From positions 372,001 to 436,000 of the forward strand of contig NZ_QHJQ01000001.1 of the NCBI RefSeq assembly GCF_003185655.1: a stretch of DNA of 64,000 nucleotides, read 5' to 3'. The notes under the pieces were generated by a model. It did not search any database. It saw only the letters and a list, made by a program, of their open reading frames with translations, and was not told where the DNA came from. The translations under genes and the position numbers were made by a program. Positions 17,274 to 27,694 of this stretch are shown in pieces. Within the stretch, counting starts at the first letter, position 1. Every line of letters starts with the position of its first letter. The stretch comes from Coraliomargarita sinensis (GTDB lineage: Bacteria > Verrucomicrobiota > Verrucomicrobiia > Opitutales > Coraliomargaritaceae).

Positions 17274-19802
17274 ATGAGCACAACTGCGAAAAAAAAGACC
17301 GCTTCGAAGAAGCAAACCACGGCTGTGAAAACAGCTTCGAAATCATCAGCTCGTTTCAATGTCGGCACGGACAAAGAGGCTATGAAGACCTCCATTCTCA
17401 ACCACGTGCAATACACGCTGGCGCGCCATCCTGAAAGCGCGGAACCGGACGAGTGGTGGTTGGCGACCTGTTACGCGGTGCGCGACCGTATTCTCGATCG
17501 TTTTATGGAGACGCAGAGGGTTCACCACCAGCAAAAGGTGAGGCGGGCCTACTACCTCAGCCTTGAATATCTGATGGGCCGCCTGCTGGTGAACAACGTG
17601 CACAATTCCGGACTGTTCGAACCGACGCGCGAGGCCTTGAAGGAACTGGGACAGGATTTTGACAGCATCGCCGCCGAAGAAATGGACATGGGGCTTGGTA
17701 ACGGAGGCCTGGGCCGTCTGGCGGCGTGCTTCCTCGATTCCCTGGCGACACTGGATCTGCCTGCCATTGGGTACGGCATCCACTATGAATTCGGCCTTTT
17801 CCGTCAGGAGTTCAGCAACGGCTTCCAGGTTGAGCATCCCGATGCCTGGCAGGAGAAGGGTTGCCCCTGGGAAATCATGCGCCCCAATTTCGTTCAGGAG
17901 GTCAAACTTTACGGACGCGTCGAGCACCGCATGGACGACAAGGGAAAATTCCATCCCGAGTGGGTCGACTACAGCACCCTGGAGGGGATGCCCTTCGACG
18001 TGGCTATTGTTGGGCACGGTGCGGAGACGGTGAATTTCCTCCGGCTCTGGGAATCCCGCGCCTCGCAGGAATTCGACTTCAACGTCTTCAACCAAGGCGG
18101 TTACGTTGAAGCGGTTCGCGAAAAGGCGATGGGGGAGACGATCTCCAAAGTGCTGTATCCCAACGATAATACGGAAAGCGGCAAAGAGCTGCGCCTGGCC
18201 CAGCAGTACTTCTTTGTCAGCTGCTCCCTCCAGGACATCATCCGGCGCTTTTTCGACGGGCATGACAACTGGGATGAGTTTCCCGAGTTCAACACGATTC
18301 AGCTGAACGACACCCACCCGGCAGTCGCGGTGCCCGAACTCATGCGGCTGCTCATCGACGACCACCGGATGGATTGGGAGAAGGCCTGGGGAATTGTTCG
18401 AAAGACTTTCAATTACACCAACCACACCCTCCTCCCGGAAGCCTTGGAGAAGTGGAGCGTGCCGCTCTTTGAACGCATGCTGCCCCGTCACCTCGAGATT
18501 ATTTACGAGATCAACGCCCGCTATTTGGAACAGGAGGTCGAAGCCATGTGGCCGGGAGATGACCGGAAGAAGGCTGAGCTCTCGCTCATCGAGGAGGGCG
18601 AGCCGAAGATGATTCGCATGGCCTATCTCTCGGTCGTCGCCTCCGCGAAGGTCAACGGTGTTGCCGCCCTTCATACCGAGCTCTTGAAGAAGCACCTCTT
18701 CTCCAATTTTCACGCGCTTTACCCGCAGAAAATTATCAACATGACCAACGGGATTACCCCGCGCCGCTGGTTGTTGGCCTGCAATCCGGGACTGAGCGAA
18801 CTCATCACCGAGAAGGTGGGCGATGGCTGGCCGAAGCAGCTGAGCCAGCTCGACGCGATTTCCAAATTCGCGGACGATGCGAAATTCCAAAAACGCTTCA
18901 TGGAGATTAAGCGCGCCAACAAGGTCGCCTTTGCGGAATTCGTCAAAGAGTCCTGCGATGTCGAAATCAGCCCGGATGCGCTCTTTGATGTGCAGATCAA
19001 ACGACTGCACGAATACAAGCGTCAGCATTTGAACCTACTGCACATCCTTACGCTCTACCGGCGACTGCTCAATGATGCGGATCTGGATATCGCGCCGCGC
19101 GTCTTCATCTTCGGGGCAAAAGCCGCACCGGGCTATGCCCTGGCCAAGAATATCATCCGTGCGATCAACAAGGTGGCGGAGAAAGTGAACAACGACCCGC
19201 GGGTGAACGGTAAGATCAAAGTCGTCTTTCCGGAGAATTATCGCGTGACGATGGCCGAACGTATGATCCCCGCCGCCGACCTCTCCGAGCAGATCTCCAC
19301 CGCCGGCAAGGAAGCCTCCGGCACCGGTAACATGAAGCTTGCCCTCAACGGCGCACTGACCATCGGCACGCTCGACGGAGCCAACGTGGAAATTCAGGAG
19401 GAAGTCGGTGAGGAGAATATCTTCATCTTCGGTAAGACGGTCGAAGAAGTGGAAGAAGCCCGGGAGCAGGGTTACAACCCCTACGACTACTACAACAGCA
19501 ATTGGGAACTGAAGTCCGTCATCGACTGGCTGCAGTCGGACTACTTCACGCCGGGCGAACACGATGCCTTTGCCCCCCTCACGGAAAGCCTGCTTGGAGG
19601 CGGGGACCCTTATCTCGTTCTCGCCGATTACGCCGATTACATCCGGGCCCAAGAAGAAGTGGATAAAGCCTTCAAGGACCAAAAACGCTGGGCCCGAATG
19701 GCGATCATGAACACCGCCCGCGTCGGCAAGTTCTCCACGGACCGGACCATCAGCGAGTACGCCGAACACATCTGGAAGCTGAAGCCGGTGAAGATCGGCT
19801 AG
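17274..19802 (+). CDS. glgP: Glycogen/alpha-glucan phosphorylase
   Basis: This 842-aa enzyme releases glucose-1-phosphate from glycogen using pyridoxal phosphate. The family core is well conserved: [75 protein letters not shown] and the PLP-lysine block [19 protein letters not shown] (Lys at residue 688). Length is normal for the family. The first 28 residues are an unusual Lys/Thr/Ala/Ser-rich leader ([12 protein letters not shown]) that precedes the usual start region and looks disordered. It is monocistronic by spacing (180 bp upstream, 265 bp downstream). No other glycogen gene is adjacent. Confidence 0.96.
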   Translation: MSTTAKKKTASKKQTTAVKTASKSSARFNVGTDKEAMKTSILNHVQYTLARHPESAEPDEWWLATCYAVRDRILDRFMETQRVHHQQKVRRAYYLSLEYLMGRLLVNNVHNSGLFEPTREALKELGQDFDSIAAEEMDMGLGNGGLGRLAACFLDSLATLDLPAIGYGIHYEFGLFRQEFSNGFQVEHPDAWQEKGCPWEIMRPNFVQEVKLYGRVEHRMDDKGKFHPEWVDYSTLEGMPFDVAIVGHGAETVNFLRLWESRASQEFDFNVFNQGGYVEAVREKAMGETISKVLYPNDNTESGKELRLAQQYFFVSCSLQDIIRRFFDGHDNWDEFPEFNTIQLNDTHPAVAVPELMRLLIDDHRMDWEKAWGIVRKTFNYTNHTLLPEALEKWSVPLFERMLPRHLEIIYEINARYLEQEVEAMWPGDDRKKAELSLIEEGEPKMIRMAYLSVVASAKVNGVAALHTELLKKHLFSNFHALYPQKIINMTNGITPRRWLLACNPGLSELITEKVGDGWPKQLSQLDAISKFADDAKFQKRFMEIKRANKVAFAEFVKESCDVEISPDALFDVQIKRLHEYKRQHLNLLHILTLYRRLLNDADLDIAPRVFIFGAKAAPGYALAKNIIRAINKVAEKVNNDPRVNGKIKVVFPENYRVTMAERMIPAADLSEQISTAGKEASGTGNMKLALNGALTIGTLDGANVEIQEEVGEENIFIFGKTVEEVEEAREQGYNPYDYYNSNWELKSVIDWLQSDYFTPGEHDAFAPLTESLLGGGDPYLVLADYADYIRAQEEVDKAFKDQKRWARMAIMNTARVGKFSTDRTISEYAEHIWKLKPVKIG

Positions 19803-19868
19803 CGCTTTCCCTGGGGCTGCGCTTTCACCCGAGGCAAGGCTACTTGGGCAGCTTAGGGCGCTCTCGTG

Positions 19869-19894
19869 GTAGGGGTTCCGCTCGCGGACGCCCC
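19869..19894. repeat. REP-like element, GTAGGGG/TCCGC type
   Basis: The string GTAGGGGTTCCGC at 19869-19881 is followed by TCGCGGACGCCCC, forming a hairpin TCCGC-tc-GCGGA with further G/C arms. It is a relative of the elements at 23831, 23979 and 51858, which share the TCCGC-n-n-GCGGA core with a TAG.GG flank. It lies in the gap between glgP and tkt. Confidence 0.5.
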
Positions 19895-20011
19895 GGCTTC
19901 GTGGAGAAGCCGCTTTGATTTTCGCGACTTGGTATGAGTGTCGCCTCAACGATGCTACTGGCATCTGCCATTCGGCCTGAGCTCATGGTCGTAGGCAAGC
20001 AGAGCCTCTAC

Positions 20012-20044
20012 AAAAAGGGCCGATCCAGATTGGACCGGCCCTTT
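20012..20044 (-). terminator. Terminator between convergent glgP and tkt
   Basis: A stem AAAGGGCC (20014-20021) pairs with GGCCCTTT (20037-20044), extended by TCCA/TGGA near the loop with one mismatch. Read on the minus strand it ends in a run of five T, 22 bp after the transketolase stop. On the plus strand it has only TTTG, so it should serve tkt best and glgP perhaps. Confidence 0.8.
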
Positions 20045-20066
20045 GTGTTGAGAGAATAATTACAAT

Positions 20067-22058
20067 TTAGATTAGTTCCTTGGCGACCTTCGCGACATTG
20101 TCGGCGGTCATGCCGAGTTTTTCCATCACGGTGCCGCCGGGGGCGGACAGGCCGAAGCGGTCAATGCAGACCGTCTTGCCCTGCAGGCCGACGTATTTGC
20201 CCCAGGTGCTGGAGACACCCGCCTCGACGGCGACGCGTGCGGTGCAGCTGCTGGGCAGGACGCTCTCGATGTAGTCGGCGGACTGGCGCTCGAAGCGTTC
20301 GAAGCAGGGGAGCGACACGACGCGGACGCCGTCACCGAGTTTTTCGGCGGCGCCCATGGCGTGCTGCAGCTCCGATCCGGTTGCCATGAGAATGCACTTC
20401 AGATCGCTGCTTTCCTTCTTCGCGATGTAGCCGCCCTTAAGTACGCCTTCGCGACGCTGCTTGGCCGGAATGCTGTCCTGTGCGGGGACACCTTGACGCG
20501 TGAAGATAAGAGCCGTGGGCCCGTCCTTGCGCTCCATGGCGGCGACCCAGGCGCCGGCGACCTCTTCGGCGTCACCCGGGCGGATGACATCGAGACCCGG
20601 CATCACGCGAAGGCTGCTGACGGTTTCCACCGGCTGGTGGGTGGGGCCGTCTTCACCGACACCGACCGAGTCGTGTGTGAAGATGAAGGTGACCGGGATC
20701 TTGGAGATCGCAGCCAGGCGGATCGAACCCCGCATGTAGTCAGCGAAGGCGAGGAAGGTCGCACCGCTGGCGCGAAAGATGCCGTCGTAGGCGATGCCGT
20801 TGCAGATCGCTCCCATGCCGTGTTCGCGAATGCCGAACCAGATATTGCGTCCGGTCGGGTTGTCTTTGGAGAAGTCGCCTTCGTCTTTCAGGTAATTCTT
20901 GGTGGAACCGAAGAGGTCGGCCGAGCCAGTGACCAGTTGCGGCACTTCCTTGGCGATGGTATTGATGACGGTGCCGCCCAGGGCGCGCGTGGCACCTTCG
21001 GCGTCGTCTTTCTCAAATTCCGGAATTTTGTCGCTCAGATCGGCAGGGATGTCGCCGTTCACGCCGGTCTCAAGCTCGGCGGCCAGTTCGGGATTGGCCT
21101 TCTTCCATGCCTCGTAAGTTTCCTGCCATTCGGCGTAGTTTTTCTTGGCGACTTCCTTTTGTTCGGCGAAGTAGGCTTTGACCTCGTCGGAGATGTAGAA
21201 GTGCTCGTCGGCGGGCAGGCCGTAACCCTTGCGTGCGCCTTCGGCAAATTTTGCACCGCCTTCGCCGTGGCCCTTTGCCGTGCCCTCGACTTCCGGGATG
21301 CCCTTGCCGATGACGGTTTTGGCGATGATGACCTTGGGTTTGCCGTTGTCGTCGTCTTTTGCCTTTTGCAGGGCGTCGTTGAAAGCATTCAGGTCATGGC
21401 CGTCGATCGGGTAGGTGTCGAAGCCCTCGGCCTCGTAGAAGGCCTTGGCGTTGTCGCTCATGGTCTGGATGGCCATGGCATCGAGTGTGACGTCGTTGGC
21501 ATCGTAAATCAGGATGAGATTGTCGAGGCCCACGTGTCCGGCGAAGGAGATGGCTTCGCGGGCGACCCCTTCCTGGAAGCAGCCGTCGCCGTGAAGGCCG
21601 ATGACGTGGTGATCGAAGATCTTGTGCTCGCTGGTGTTGAACTTGGCGGCGGCGCGTTTGCCGGAGAGGGCGTAGCCCACTGCGTTGCCTACGCCCTGTC
21701 CGAGTGGGCCGGTGGTGGCTTCGACACCGGCGGTGTCGCCGTATTCCGGGTGGCCGGGAGTCTCGGAGCCGAGCTGGCGGAAATTCTTCACCTCCTCCAG
21801 CGAGAGGTCATAGCCAGCAAGGTGGAGCCAGCTGTAAAGAAACATGGAGCCGTGGCCAGCGGAAAGGATGAAGCGGTCGCGGTTCAGCCACTTCGGCTCG
21901 TCCGGATTGTAGCGCAGGCCGCCGTTGCCCCAAAGGACGGCACCCATTTCAGCGCAACCGAGCGGCAGTCCGAGGTGTCCGGAGCTACAGGCGTGCACGG
22001 CATCGAGCGCAAGTCCGCGGGATTCGGTGGCAGCTTTGAGTAGAATATCAGCGTTCAT
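20067..22058 (-). CDS. tkt: Transketolase
   Basis: Transketolase moves two-carbon ketol units between sugar phosphates in the pentose phosphate pathway, using thiamine diphosphate. The 663-aa protein has the N-terminal [16 protein letters not shown] (H28), [15 protein letters not shown], the diphosphate/Mg motif [14 protein letters not shown] (GDG 157-159), and the pyrimidine-domain blocks [13 protein letters not shown] and [17 protein letters not shown]. The C-terminal domain ends [18 protein letters not shown] as in other transketolases. An acidic/Lys-rich insert (about residues 290-340) lies between the two domains. It is monocistronic by spacing and faces glgP across a terminator. Confidence 0.96.
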   Translation of the reverse strand: MNADILLKAATESRGLALDAVHACSSGHLGLPLGCAEMGAVLWGNGGLRYNPDEPKWLNRDRFILSAGHGSMFLYSWLHLAGYDLSLEEVKNFRQLGSETPGHPEYGDTAGVEATTGPLGQGVGNAVGYALSGKRAAAKFNTSEHKIFDHHVIGLHGDGCFQEGVAREAISFAGHVGLDNLILIYDANDVTLDAMAIQTMSDNAKAFYEAEGFDTYPIDGHDLNAFNDALQKAKDDDNGKPKVIIAKTVIGKGIPEVEGTAKGHGEGGAKFAEGARKGYGLPADEHFYISDEVKAYFAEQKEVAKKNYAEWQETYEAWKKANPELAAELETGVNGDIPADLSDKIPEFEKDDAEGATRALGGTVINTIAKEVPQLVTGSADLFGSTKNYLKDEGDFSKDNPTGRNIWFGIREHGMGAICNGIAYDGIFRASGATFLAFADYMRGSIRLAAISKIPVTFIFTHDSVGVGEDGPTHQPVETVSSLRVMPGLDVIRPGDAEEVAGAWVAAMERKDGPTALIFTRQGVPAQDSIPAKQRREGVLKGGYIAKKESSDLKCILMATGSELQHAMGAAEKLGDGVRVVSLPCFERFERQSADYIESVLPSSCTARVAVEAGVSSTWGKYVGLQGKTVCIDRFGLSAPGGTVMEKLGMTADNVAKVAKELI

Positions 22059-22230
22059 AATGAATTATGGTTCCTCCGGGATGGAGTGTGGTTTTCAGAT
22101 TTTTCGAGCCCCCGAAGATGAAGGGATGACTCCGAATGAAAAGGAAAAACCTTCTTTTTAGTCATGAAATCCTTGCATGAGAGGCATTCAAAACTCGACT
22201 TGGGCGGGTAGAACTTATTACTGCTTCGCT

Positions 22231-22656
22231 ATGTCTGACAAAGAATTGGAAGAGGGTTCCGCCCTGAATTTGGATTTTACCAAGCTGCGCAAGGTCGCGA
22301 GCTGCGAATCGGATGTGCTCCCTGCGATCGCCCAGGACGCCGGGACCGGGGAAGTGCTCATCGTCGGCTACGCCAATCAACTCGCGCTGGATACGGCGCG
22401 CGAGACCGGCATGGCAACCTTTTGGAGCACCAGCCGCAATGAGCTCTGGATCAAGGGCAAGACCAGCGGCGATTACCTGAAGATCGAAGAGATCCGCGTG
22501 AACTGCGAGCAGAACTCCATCCTCTACAAAGTCACGCCGGCGGGGAAAGGTGCCTGCCACACCAAGAATAAGGACGGGGTGGCACGCAGCGGATGCTACT
22601 ACCGCCGCCTCAAGGACGACGGCTCGCTCGAGTTCGTTGATCCGGCGCAGGTTTAG
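22231..22656 (+). CDS. hisI: Phosphoribosyl-AMP cyclohydrolase HisI
   Basis: HisI opens the adenine ring of PR-AMP, the third step of histidine synthesis. The 141-aa protein (ATG at 22231) has the family blocks VLIVGYANQLALDTARETG, ATFWSTSRNELWIKGKTSG and GACHTK...GCYYRR (C109, C122). The motif that normally reads DCDxD and binds Mg is VNCEQNS here (residues 90-96), so two acidic ligands are changed to Asn/Gln while the zinc-binding Cys remains. This variant looks like a lineage form rather than decay because the rest is intact. HisE is not fused and no other his gene is adjacent. Confidence 0.9.
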   Translation: MSDKELEEGSALNLDFTKLRKVASCESDVLPAIAQDAGTGEVLIVGYANQLALDTARETGMATFWSTSRNELWIKGKTSGDYLKIEEIRVNCEQNSILYKVTPAGKGACHTKNKDGVARSGCYYRRLKDDGSLEFVDPAQV

Positions 22657-22756
22657 GCATCGCGTCCCGGCTACGGATGACTCCAGGCTTTGCCACTGCG
22701 GCTCGGCACTTTCGCAAAAGTTCGACAAATCACTTTTTGCTACCTAAATCAAAGGC

Positions 22757-23818
22757 ATGAACTTACAACGAGCGGCCTTTGCGATGATTATCGTGATCCT
22801 GAGCTTTTATGTGCTCTACATCGGCCAGAATTTGCTGCTACCGCTCGTCATCGCTGGCGCCATCGCTTATTTGATCAGTATCCTGGCGCACGGGATCTCG
22901 ATGATAAAAGTGCGTGGGATCGGGGTGCCCAAAGCGCTCTCCATGCTGATCGCCGTCGGGGTGATTCTGCTGGGGATCGGATTTATCATCAATCTGATCA
23001 CCGTCAACATTGCCAGCGTGATTCGTGAGGCTCCGGCCTATCAGGACAACCTGGAGTCGCTGATCTACAAGGGCTACACCGCGGTCGGGGTGGAGGAAGT
23101 CCCCAACTTGCAGGAGGTGATCGACCAGATCGACCTGGGGGCCTATTTGCAGAATTTCGGTCGCACGGTCCGGTCACTGGTCAGCAGCACGGGGATCATT
23201 ATCGTCTACCTGATCTTTCTTCTTTTGGAGCAACGAACCTTCGCCGACAAAATCAAGGCGATCATTCAGAATCGTTCGAAGCAGAAGGATGCCTTCGAAC
23301 TGATCGACAAGATGCGTCACGATATCCGCCTGTATGTGGCGATCAAGGTCCTGACCAGTGCGACGACGGGGCTACTCAGTTTCGGGGTCTTGCATTTCGT
23401 TGGCGTGGACTTCGCCAGCTTCTGGGCGGTCCTCATCTTCCTGCTCAACTTCATCCCGACGATCGGGTCGATCATCGCGACGGCGTTCCCATCCATGTTG
23501 ACCCTGATCCAGTTCGATACGCTGGGCCCTTTCATCATCACGATTTCAATCCTCAGTGCGATTCAGTTCTGCATCGGCAGTCTGGTCGAACCCAAGCTCA
23601 TGGGAAACCGGCTCAACCTCAGCCCGATCGTCATTTTGCTTTCCCTGGGGCTTTGGGGCTCCATCTGGGGCATCCCGGGCATGTTTCTCTGTGTGCCGAT
23701 CACGGTGATCATGATGATCGTGTGTTCTTACTTCCCGAACACGCGTCCGGTGGCGGTACTCCTCTCCGGGAATGGTAAAGTCGCCCACGGGATTCCCCAG
23801 GATGTGGCTCAGCGGTGA
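22757..23818 (+). CDS. AI-2E-family permease
   Basis: This 353-aa membrane protein has the layout of the AI-2 exporter/TqsA family: two N-terminal helices (LQRAAFAMIIVILSFYVLYI, LLPLVIAGAIAYLISIL), a soluble segment of about residues 85-125, then a cluster of helices with the typical FVGVDFASFWAVLIFLLNFIPTIGS split as HFVGVDFASFWAVL and LNFIPTIGS, and the closing PKLMGNRLNLSPIVILLSLGLWG. Members export autoinducer-2, sodium/protons or unknown small solutes; the substrate cannot be read from sequence. It stands alone 100 bp after hisI in the same direction. Confidence 0.9.
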   Translation: MNLQRAAFAMIIVILSFYVLYIGQNLLLPLVIAGAIAYLISILAHGISMIKVRGIGVPKALSMLIAVGVILLGIGFIINLITVNIASVIREAPAYQDNLESLIYKGYTAVGVEEVPNLQEVIDQIDLGAYLQNFGRTVRSLVSSTGIIIVYLIFLLLEQRTFADKIKAIIQNRSKQKDAFELIDKMRHDIRLYVAIKVLTSATTGLLSFGVLHFVGVDFASFWAVLIFLLNFIPTIGSIIATAFPSMLTLIQFDTLGPFIITISILSAIQFCIGSLVEPKLMGNRLNLSPIVILLSLGLWGSIWGIPGMFLCVPITVIMMIVCSYFPNTRPVAVLLSGNGKVAHGIPQDVAQR

Positions 23819-23830
23819 ATCGAATTGATC

Positions 23831-24002
23831 GTAGAGGCTCCGCTTGCGGATGCCAGTGTGGCGTCTGAGCTTTTCAGTATTGTTGAGTGCTTCAATAAGG
23901 AAGGCGATGTCTTCAGGTACCCCTTCCGATGAAATGCTGATGATTCTTGCCGGACTCCTCGCCTTCGAACCGAGCTTCTAGCATCCGCAGGCGGAGCATC
24001 TA
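23831..24002. repeat. Inverted pair of REP-like elements
   Basis: Two copies of a 24-bp element sit in opposite orientation in the gap before pyc. Copy 1 (23831-23854) contains TAGAGGCTCCGC then TTGCGGATGCC. Copy 2 (23979-24002), read on the minus strand, contains TAGATGCTCCGC then CTGCGGATGC. Each copy is itself an imperfect hairpin (CCGC/GCGG). About 125 bp lies between them with no gene. This is the layout of a BIME-type paired REP. Confidence 0.65.
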
Positions 24003-24109
24003 CCGGTTTTGCGGCAATGCATTGGCGTGTCATTGCCGACCCTTGGCGTTGACAGCCCGGACCTCGCGTCCATTTTCGCAGCTTCTGTTACCCCCAAAAC
24101 GATCTACCT

Positions 24110-27100
24110 ATGACTAAGCTTCTCGCTGCTAACCGAAGTGAAATTGCCGTTCGTATCTTCCGCTCCGCGACTGAGCTGGGCTGCCGCACGGTTTCTATTT
24201 ACGCCAACGAGGACCGCTTCGGTGTCCATCGCTTCAAAGCGGACGAATCCTATCTTGTTGGCGAGGGTAAGGGCCCGGTTGCGGCCTACCTCGATATCGA
24301 GAGCATTATCGATCTGGCCAAGGATAAGGCGGTTGACCTGATTCACCCGGGCTACGGCTTCCTCTCCGAGAATGCCGGCTTTGCCAAGGCCTGTGAGGAA
24401 AACGGGATCACCTTCGTCGGGCCGAGCGCGGAGCTGCTCTCCCGGATGGGTGATAAAATCGAGGCACGCAAGATTGCCGACAAGGCCAAGGTGCCGACGC
24501 TCCCCGGCACGAAGGATCCGATCAGTGATCCGGACAAGGCGCTCAAGACCGCCATGAAGATCGGCTTCCCCTTGATTATCAAGGCTGCCTTCGGGGGCGG
24601 CGGCCGCGGCATGCGGGTGGTGAAAGACCCCAAGGATCTAAAGTCCTCGCTGGAAGAGGCGCAGGGCGAAGCGGAACGTGCCTTCGGCAATTCCGCAGTG
24701 TTCCTCGAGCGCTACATCGAGAAGGCCAAACACATTGAAGTGCAGATCCTCGGCGACCAACAGGGCAACGTGGTGCATCTGCACGAGCGCGATTGCTCGG
24801 TGCAGCGCCGCCACCAGAAGGTGGTCGAGATCGCGCCGTCAATCGGCCTGCCGGACGCAGTCCGGGCCGAGCTCTGTCAGGCAGCGGTGCAGATCGCCAA
24901 GTCGATCGGCTACTACAGCGCCGGCACGGTGGAATTCCTTTACGACCTCGAGACCGACGAGTGGTTCTTTATCGAAATGAATCCGCGTATCCAGGTCGAG
25001 CATACCGTGACCGAAGTGATCACCGGCATCGATATCGTGCGGAGTCAGATCCTGGTGGCCCAGGGGCACAGCCTGCACGGGGAGGAGATCGGTATCCCGC
25101 AGCAGGAGAATATTCCCCGTAACGGTGTGGCGATCCAGGCCCGCATCACGACCGAGGACCCGGAGAGTAACTTTGCCCCCGACTACGGGAAGATCGTCAA
25201 CTATCGCTCGGCCGCCGGCTTCGGCATTCGTCTGGACGGAGCCATGGGTGATACCGGTGCCGTTATTACACCCTATTACGATTCGCTGTTGGTCAAGCTG
25301 ACCGCCTCGGCCCGCACCTTCGAGCTCGCCATCCAGCGGATGGACCGCGCGCTCCGGGAGATGCGCATCCGCGGGGTGAAAACAAATATCCCCTTCATCG
25401 AGAATGTCATCAATCACCCGATATTCGTATCGGGCAAGGCGACCACGACTCTGATCGATACCTCGAAGGAATTGTTCAATTTCAAGCGTCGCAAAGACCG
25501 GGCCACCAAGCTGCTCAAGCTGCTCGGCGATACCATCGTCAACGGCAACGACCAGGTGAAGGACCGACCGGTGCCCACGATGGACTTACCCGTGATCGTG
25601 CCCAAATACGACCACCGCCACGGCCTGCCCCGGGGGACAAAAGACTACCTCGACCGGCACGGACCTGAGAAATTTGCCGAGTGGACCCGCAAGCAGAAGA
25701 AGCTCCTGGTCACCGATACCACGATGCGCGATGCTCATCAGTCCCTGCTGGCGGCACGCATGCGCAGTTACGACCAGCTCAAGGTGGCCGATGCCATCGC
25801 CCACCGTGCGGGCGACCTTTACTCCCTCGAATGTTGGGGCGGGGCCACCTTCGACACCTCCATGCGCTTCCTCCGGGAAAATCCCTTCAAGCGGCTGCGC
25901 CGCCTGCGTGAACGGATCCCGAATGTCTGTTTCCAGATGCTCCTGCGCGGCGCCAACGGGGTCGGCTATTCCAACTACCCCGACAATGTCATTCGCGAGT
26001 TTATCAAGCATTCCGCGGAGTCGGGGATGGATATCTTCCGGGTCTTCGACTCGCTCAACTATCTGCCGAACCTGAAGGTGGCGATGGAGTCGATCCGCAA
26101 GCACACCAATTCGGTCTGTGAGGGCACGATTTGCTATACCGGCGATATCCTCGATCCGAAACGGGACAAGTATTCGCTCGAGTACTACGTCAAGATGGCG
26201 AAGGAACTCGAGAGCATGGGTGCGCACATCCTCGCGCTCAAAGACATGTCCGGTCTCTGCACGCCGCATGCCGCCTACAAGCTGATCAAAACCCTCCGCA
26301 GTGAGATCGGTATCCCGGTCCACTTCCATACCCACGACTCCTCCGGGATCGCCGGCGCCTCTATCATCAAGGCGGCCGAGGCAGGCGTCGATGTGGTGGA
26401 CCTTGCGGTATCCTCCCTCTCCGGGCTCACTTCCCAGCCGAACCTGAATTCCACAGTGAACGCCCTTCAGGGCGATAAGCGCGACACCAAGCTGGACCTG
26501 AAATTCCTCAACGAGCTCTCCATCTACTGGGAAGCCATCCGTCAGTACTACGAGCCCTTCGATACCGCGCCCAAGTTCGGTTCGGCGGAAGTTTACACCC
26601 ACGAGATGCCCGGCGGGCAATACACCAACCTCCGCGAGCAGGCCCGTGCGCTCGGCCTCGGGACTCGCTGGCCGGAAGTGGTGCGCTACTATCACGAGGT
26701 CAACATGGTGCTCGGCGACATTGTCAAAGTCACCCCCTCCTCCAAGGTGGTGGGCGATCTCGCCATGTTCCTGCTGACGAAAGGCATCGAGCCGAAGGAC
26801 CTCGTCAACCTGGAGCCCGGCGGTGATTTTCCGGAGTCGGTTGTGGATATGCTTTCCGGTGGTCTTGGGCAGCCCAAAGGCGGCTGGCCCAAGAAGGTGC
26901 AGAAGGTCATCCTCGGTGATAAAAAACCTTACAAGGGCCGCCCCGGTGCCCGCGCGGAGAAGGTCGATCTTGATGCCACCCGCAAGGAGCTTGCCAAAAA
27001 ATACAAGTGCGAGATCAGCGACGACGATCTCTATGCTTATCTGATGTACCCTCAGGTCTTTGCCGACCTGAAAAAGTATGTCGACGAATACGGGCACGCC

Positions 27101-27547
27101 CGCGTCCTGCCGACCCCTGCTTTCTTCTACGGCCTCAAGCCCGGCGAGGAAATCTCCGTCGAGATCGAAGAGGGCAAGGTGCTCATCGTAAAGCTGATCT
27201 ACGTCTCCGAGCCGAACGGCGACGGCGAACGTACCCTTACCTTCGAGCTCAACGGCCGGGCCCGCGAATGCGTCATTCTGGACCGCTCCATCAAGGCCGA
27301 TACCAAGAAGCGTACCAAGGCGGACTCCGGCGACAAGATGCAGGTCGGCGCACCCATTCCCGCCATGGTTAGTTCCGTTTCCGTCTCTGTCGGGCAGAAG
27401 GTTAAAAAGAAGGAGAAGCTCTGCGTGCTCGAAGCCATGAAAATGCAGACCACGGTCTACGCGCTGGCCGACGGGACCGTCGACACCATCGAGGTCCAGG
27501 CCGGCGATCAGGTCGATTCGAAGGACCTGCTGGTGCGGTTACGGTAG
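24110..27547 (+). CDS. pyc: Pyruvate carboxylase
   Basis: This 1145-aa enzyme carboxylates pyruvate to oxaloacetate with biotin and ATP. The domain order is complete. Biotin carboxylase (residues 1-450) has LIHPGYGFLSEN, the Gly-rich loop KAAFGGGGRGMR and EMNPRIQVEHTVTE. The carboxyltransferase (about 530-800) has TDTTMRDAHQSLLAARMRS and HFHTHDSSGIAG. The allosteric/PC-specific linker follows, and the biotinyl domain has LEAMKMQTTVYA with the biotin Lys at 1111. All subunits are in one chain, as in the alpha-4 type. It is monocistronic by spacing. A PEP carboxylase gene 2.5 kb away supplies the same product. Confidence 0.97.
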   Translation: MTKLLAANRSEIAVRIFRSATELGCRTVSIYANEDRFGVHRFKADESYLVGEGKGPVAAYLDIESIIDLAKDKAVDLIHPGYGFLSENAGFAKACEENGITFVGPSAELLSRMGDKIEARKIADKAKVPTLPGTKDPISDPDKALKTAMKIGFPLIIKAAFGGGGRGMRVVKDPKDLKSSLEEAQGEAERAFGNSAVFLERYIEKAKHIEVQILGDQQGNVVHLHERDCSVQRRHQKVVEIAPSIGLPDAVRAELCQAAVQIAKSIGYYSAGTVEFLYDLETDEWFFIEMNPRIQVEHTVTEVITGIDIVRSQILVAQGHSLHGEEIGIPQQENIPRNGVAIQARITTEDPESNFAPDYGKIVNYRSAAGFGIRLDGAMGDTGAVITPYYDSLLVKLTASARTFELAIQRMDRALREMRIRGVKTNIPFIENVINHPIFVSGKATTTLIDTSKELFNFKRRKDRATKLLKLLGDTIVNGNDQVKDRPVPTMDLPVIVPKYDHRHGLPRGTKDYLDRHGPEKFAEWTRKQKKLLVTDTTMRDAHQSLLAARMRSYDQLKVADAIAHRAGDLYSLECWGGATFDTSMRFLRENPFKRLRRLRERIPNVCFQMLLRGANGVGYSNYPDNVIREFIKHSAESGMDIFRVFDSLNYLPNLKVAMESIRKHTNSVCEGTICYTGDILDPKRDKYSLEYYVKMAKELESMGAHILALKDMSGLCTPHAAYKLIKTLRSEIGIPVHFHTHDSSGIAGASIIKAAEAGVDVVDLAVSSLSGLTSQPNLNSTVNALQGDKRDTKLDLKFLNELSIYWEAIRQYYEPFDTAPKFGSAEVYTHEMPGGQYTNLREQARALGLGTRWPEVVRYYHEVNMVLGDIVKVTPSSKVVGDLAMFLLTKGIEPKDLVNLEPGGDFPESVVDMLSGGLGQPKGGWPKKVQKVILGDKKPYKGRPGARAEKVDLDATRKELAKKYKCEISDDDLYAYLMYPQVFADLKKYVDEYGHARVLPTPAFFYGLKPGEEISVEIEEGKVLIVKLIYVSEPNGDGERTLTFELNGRARECVILDRSIKADTKKRTKADSGDKMQVGAPIPAMVSSVSVSVGQKVKKKEKLCVLEAMKMQTTVYALADGTVDTIEVQAGDQVDSKDLLVRLR

Positions 27548-27557
27548 CTTCTTTTCC

Positions 27558-27599
27558 GTAGGGGTGGTGCTTTGCGCCACCCGCGAGCACAGCCCCTAC
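27558..27599. repeat. REP-like element, GTAGGGGT...CCCCTAC type
   Basis: A 42-bp element right after pyc has terminal arms GTAGGGG/CCCCTAC and an inner hairpin GGTGC-ttt-GCGCC, with CGAGCACAG on the right side. The same arms are found split at 29848 and 29967. It may also act as a terminator for pyc, although there is no T-run. Confidence 0.6.
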
Positions 27600-27694
27600 A
27601 TTGACCCCGCTGCGCTTGTTCGGTGTATTAAGACGAAAGTCGAAGCCCTCCGGAGAGGCTTGCGCGGGATGTCCAAGCCTGACACGGATAAAGC

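Noticed and set aside
17346..19028. 560-aa reading frame antisense to glgP
   Set aside because: It lies wholly inside a conserved gene on the other strand and shows no domain; such long shadows are expected in G+C-rich coding DNA.
20361..22043. 560-aa reading frame antisense to transketolase
   Set aside because: No recognisable motif; it mirrors the codon pattern of tkt.
25586..27097. 503-aa reading frame antisense to pyc
   Set aside because: Pyruvate carboxylase motifs are clear on the plus strand; this frame has none of its own.
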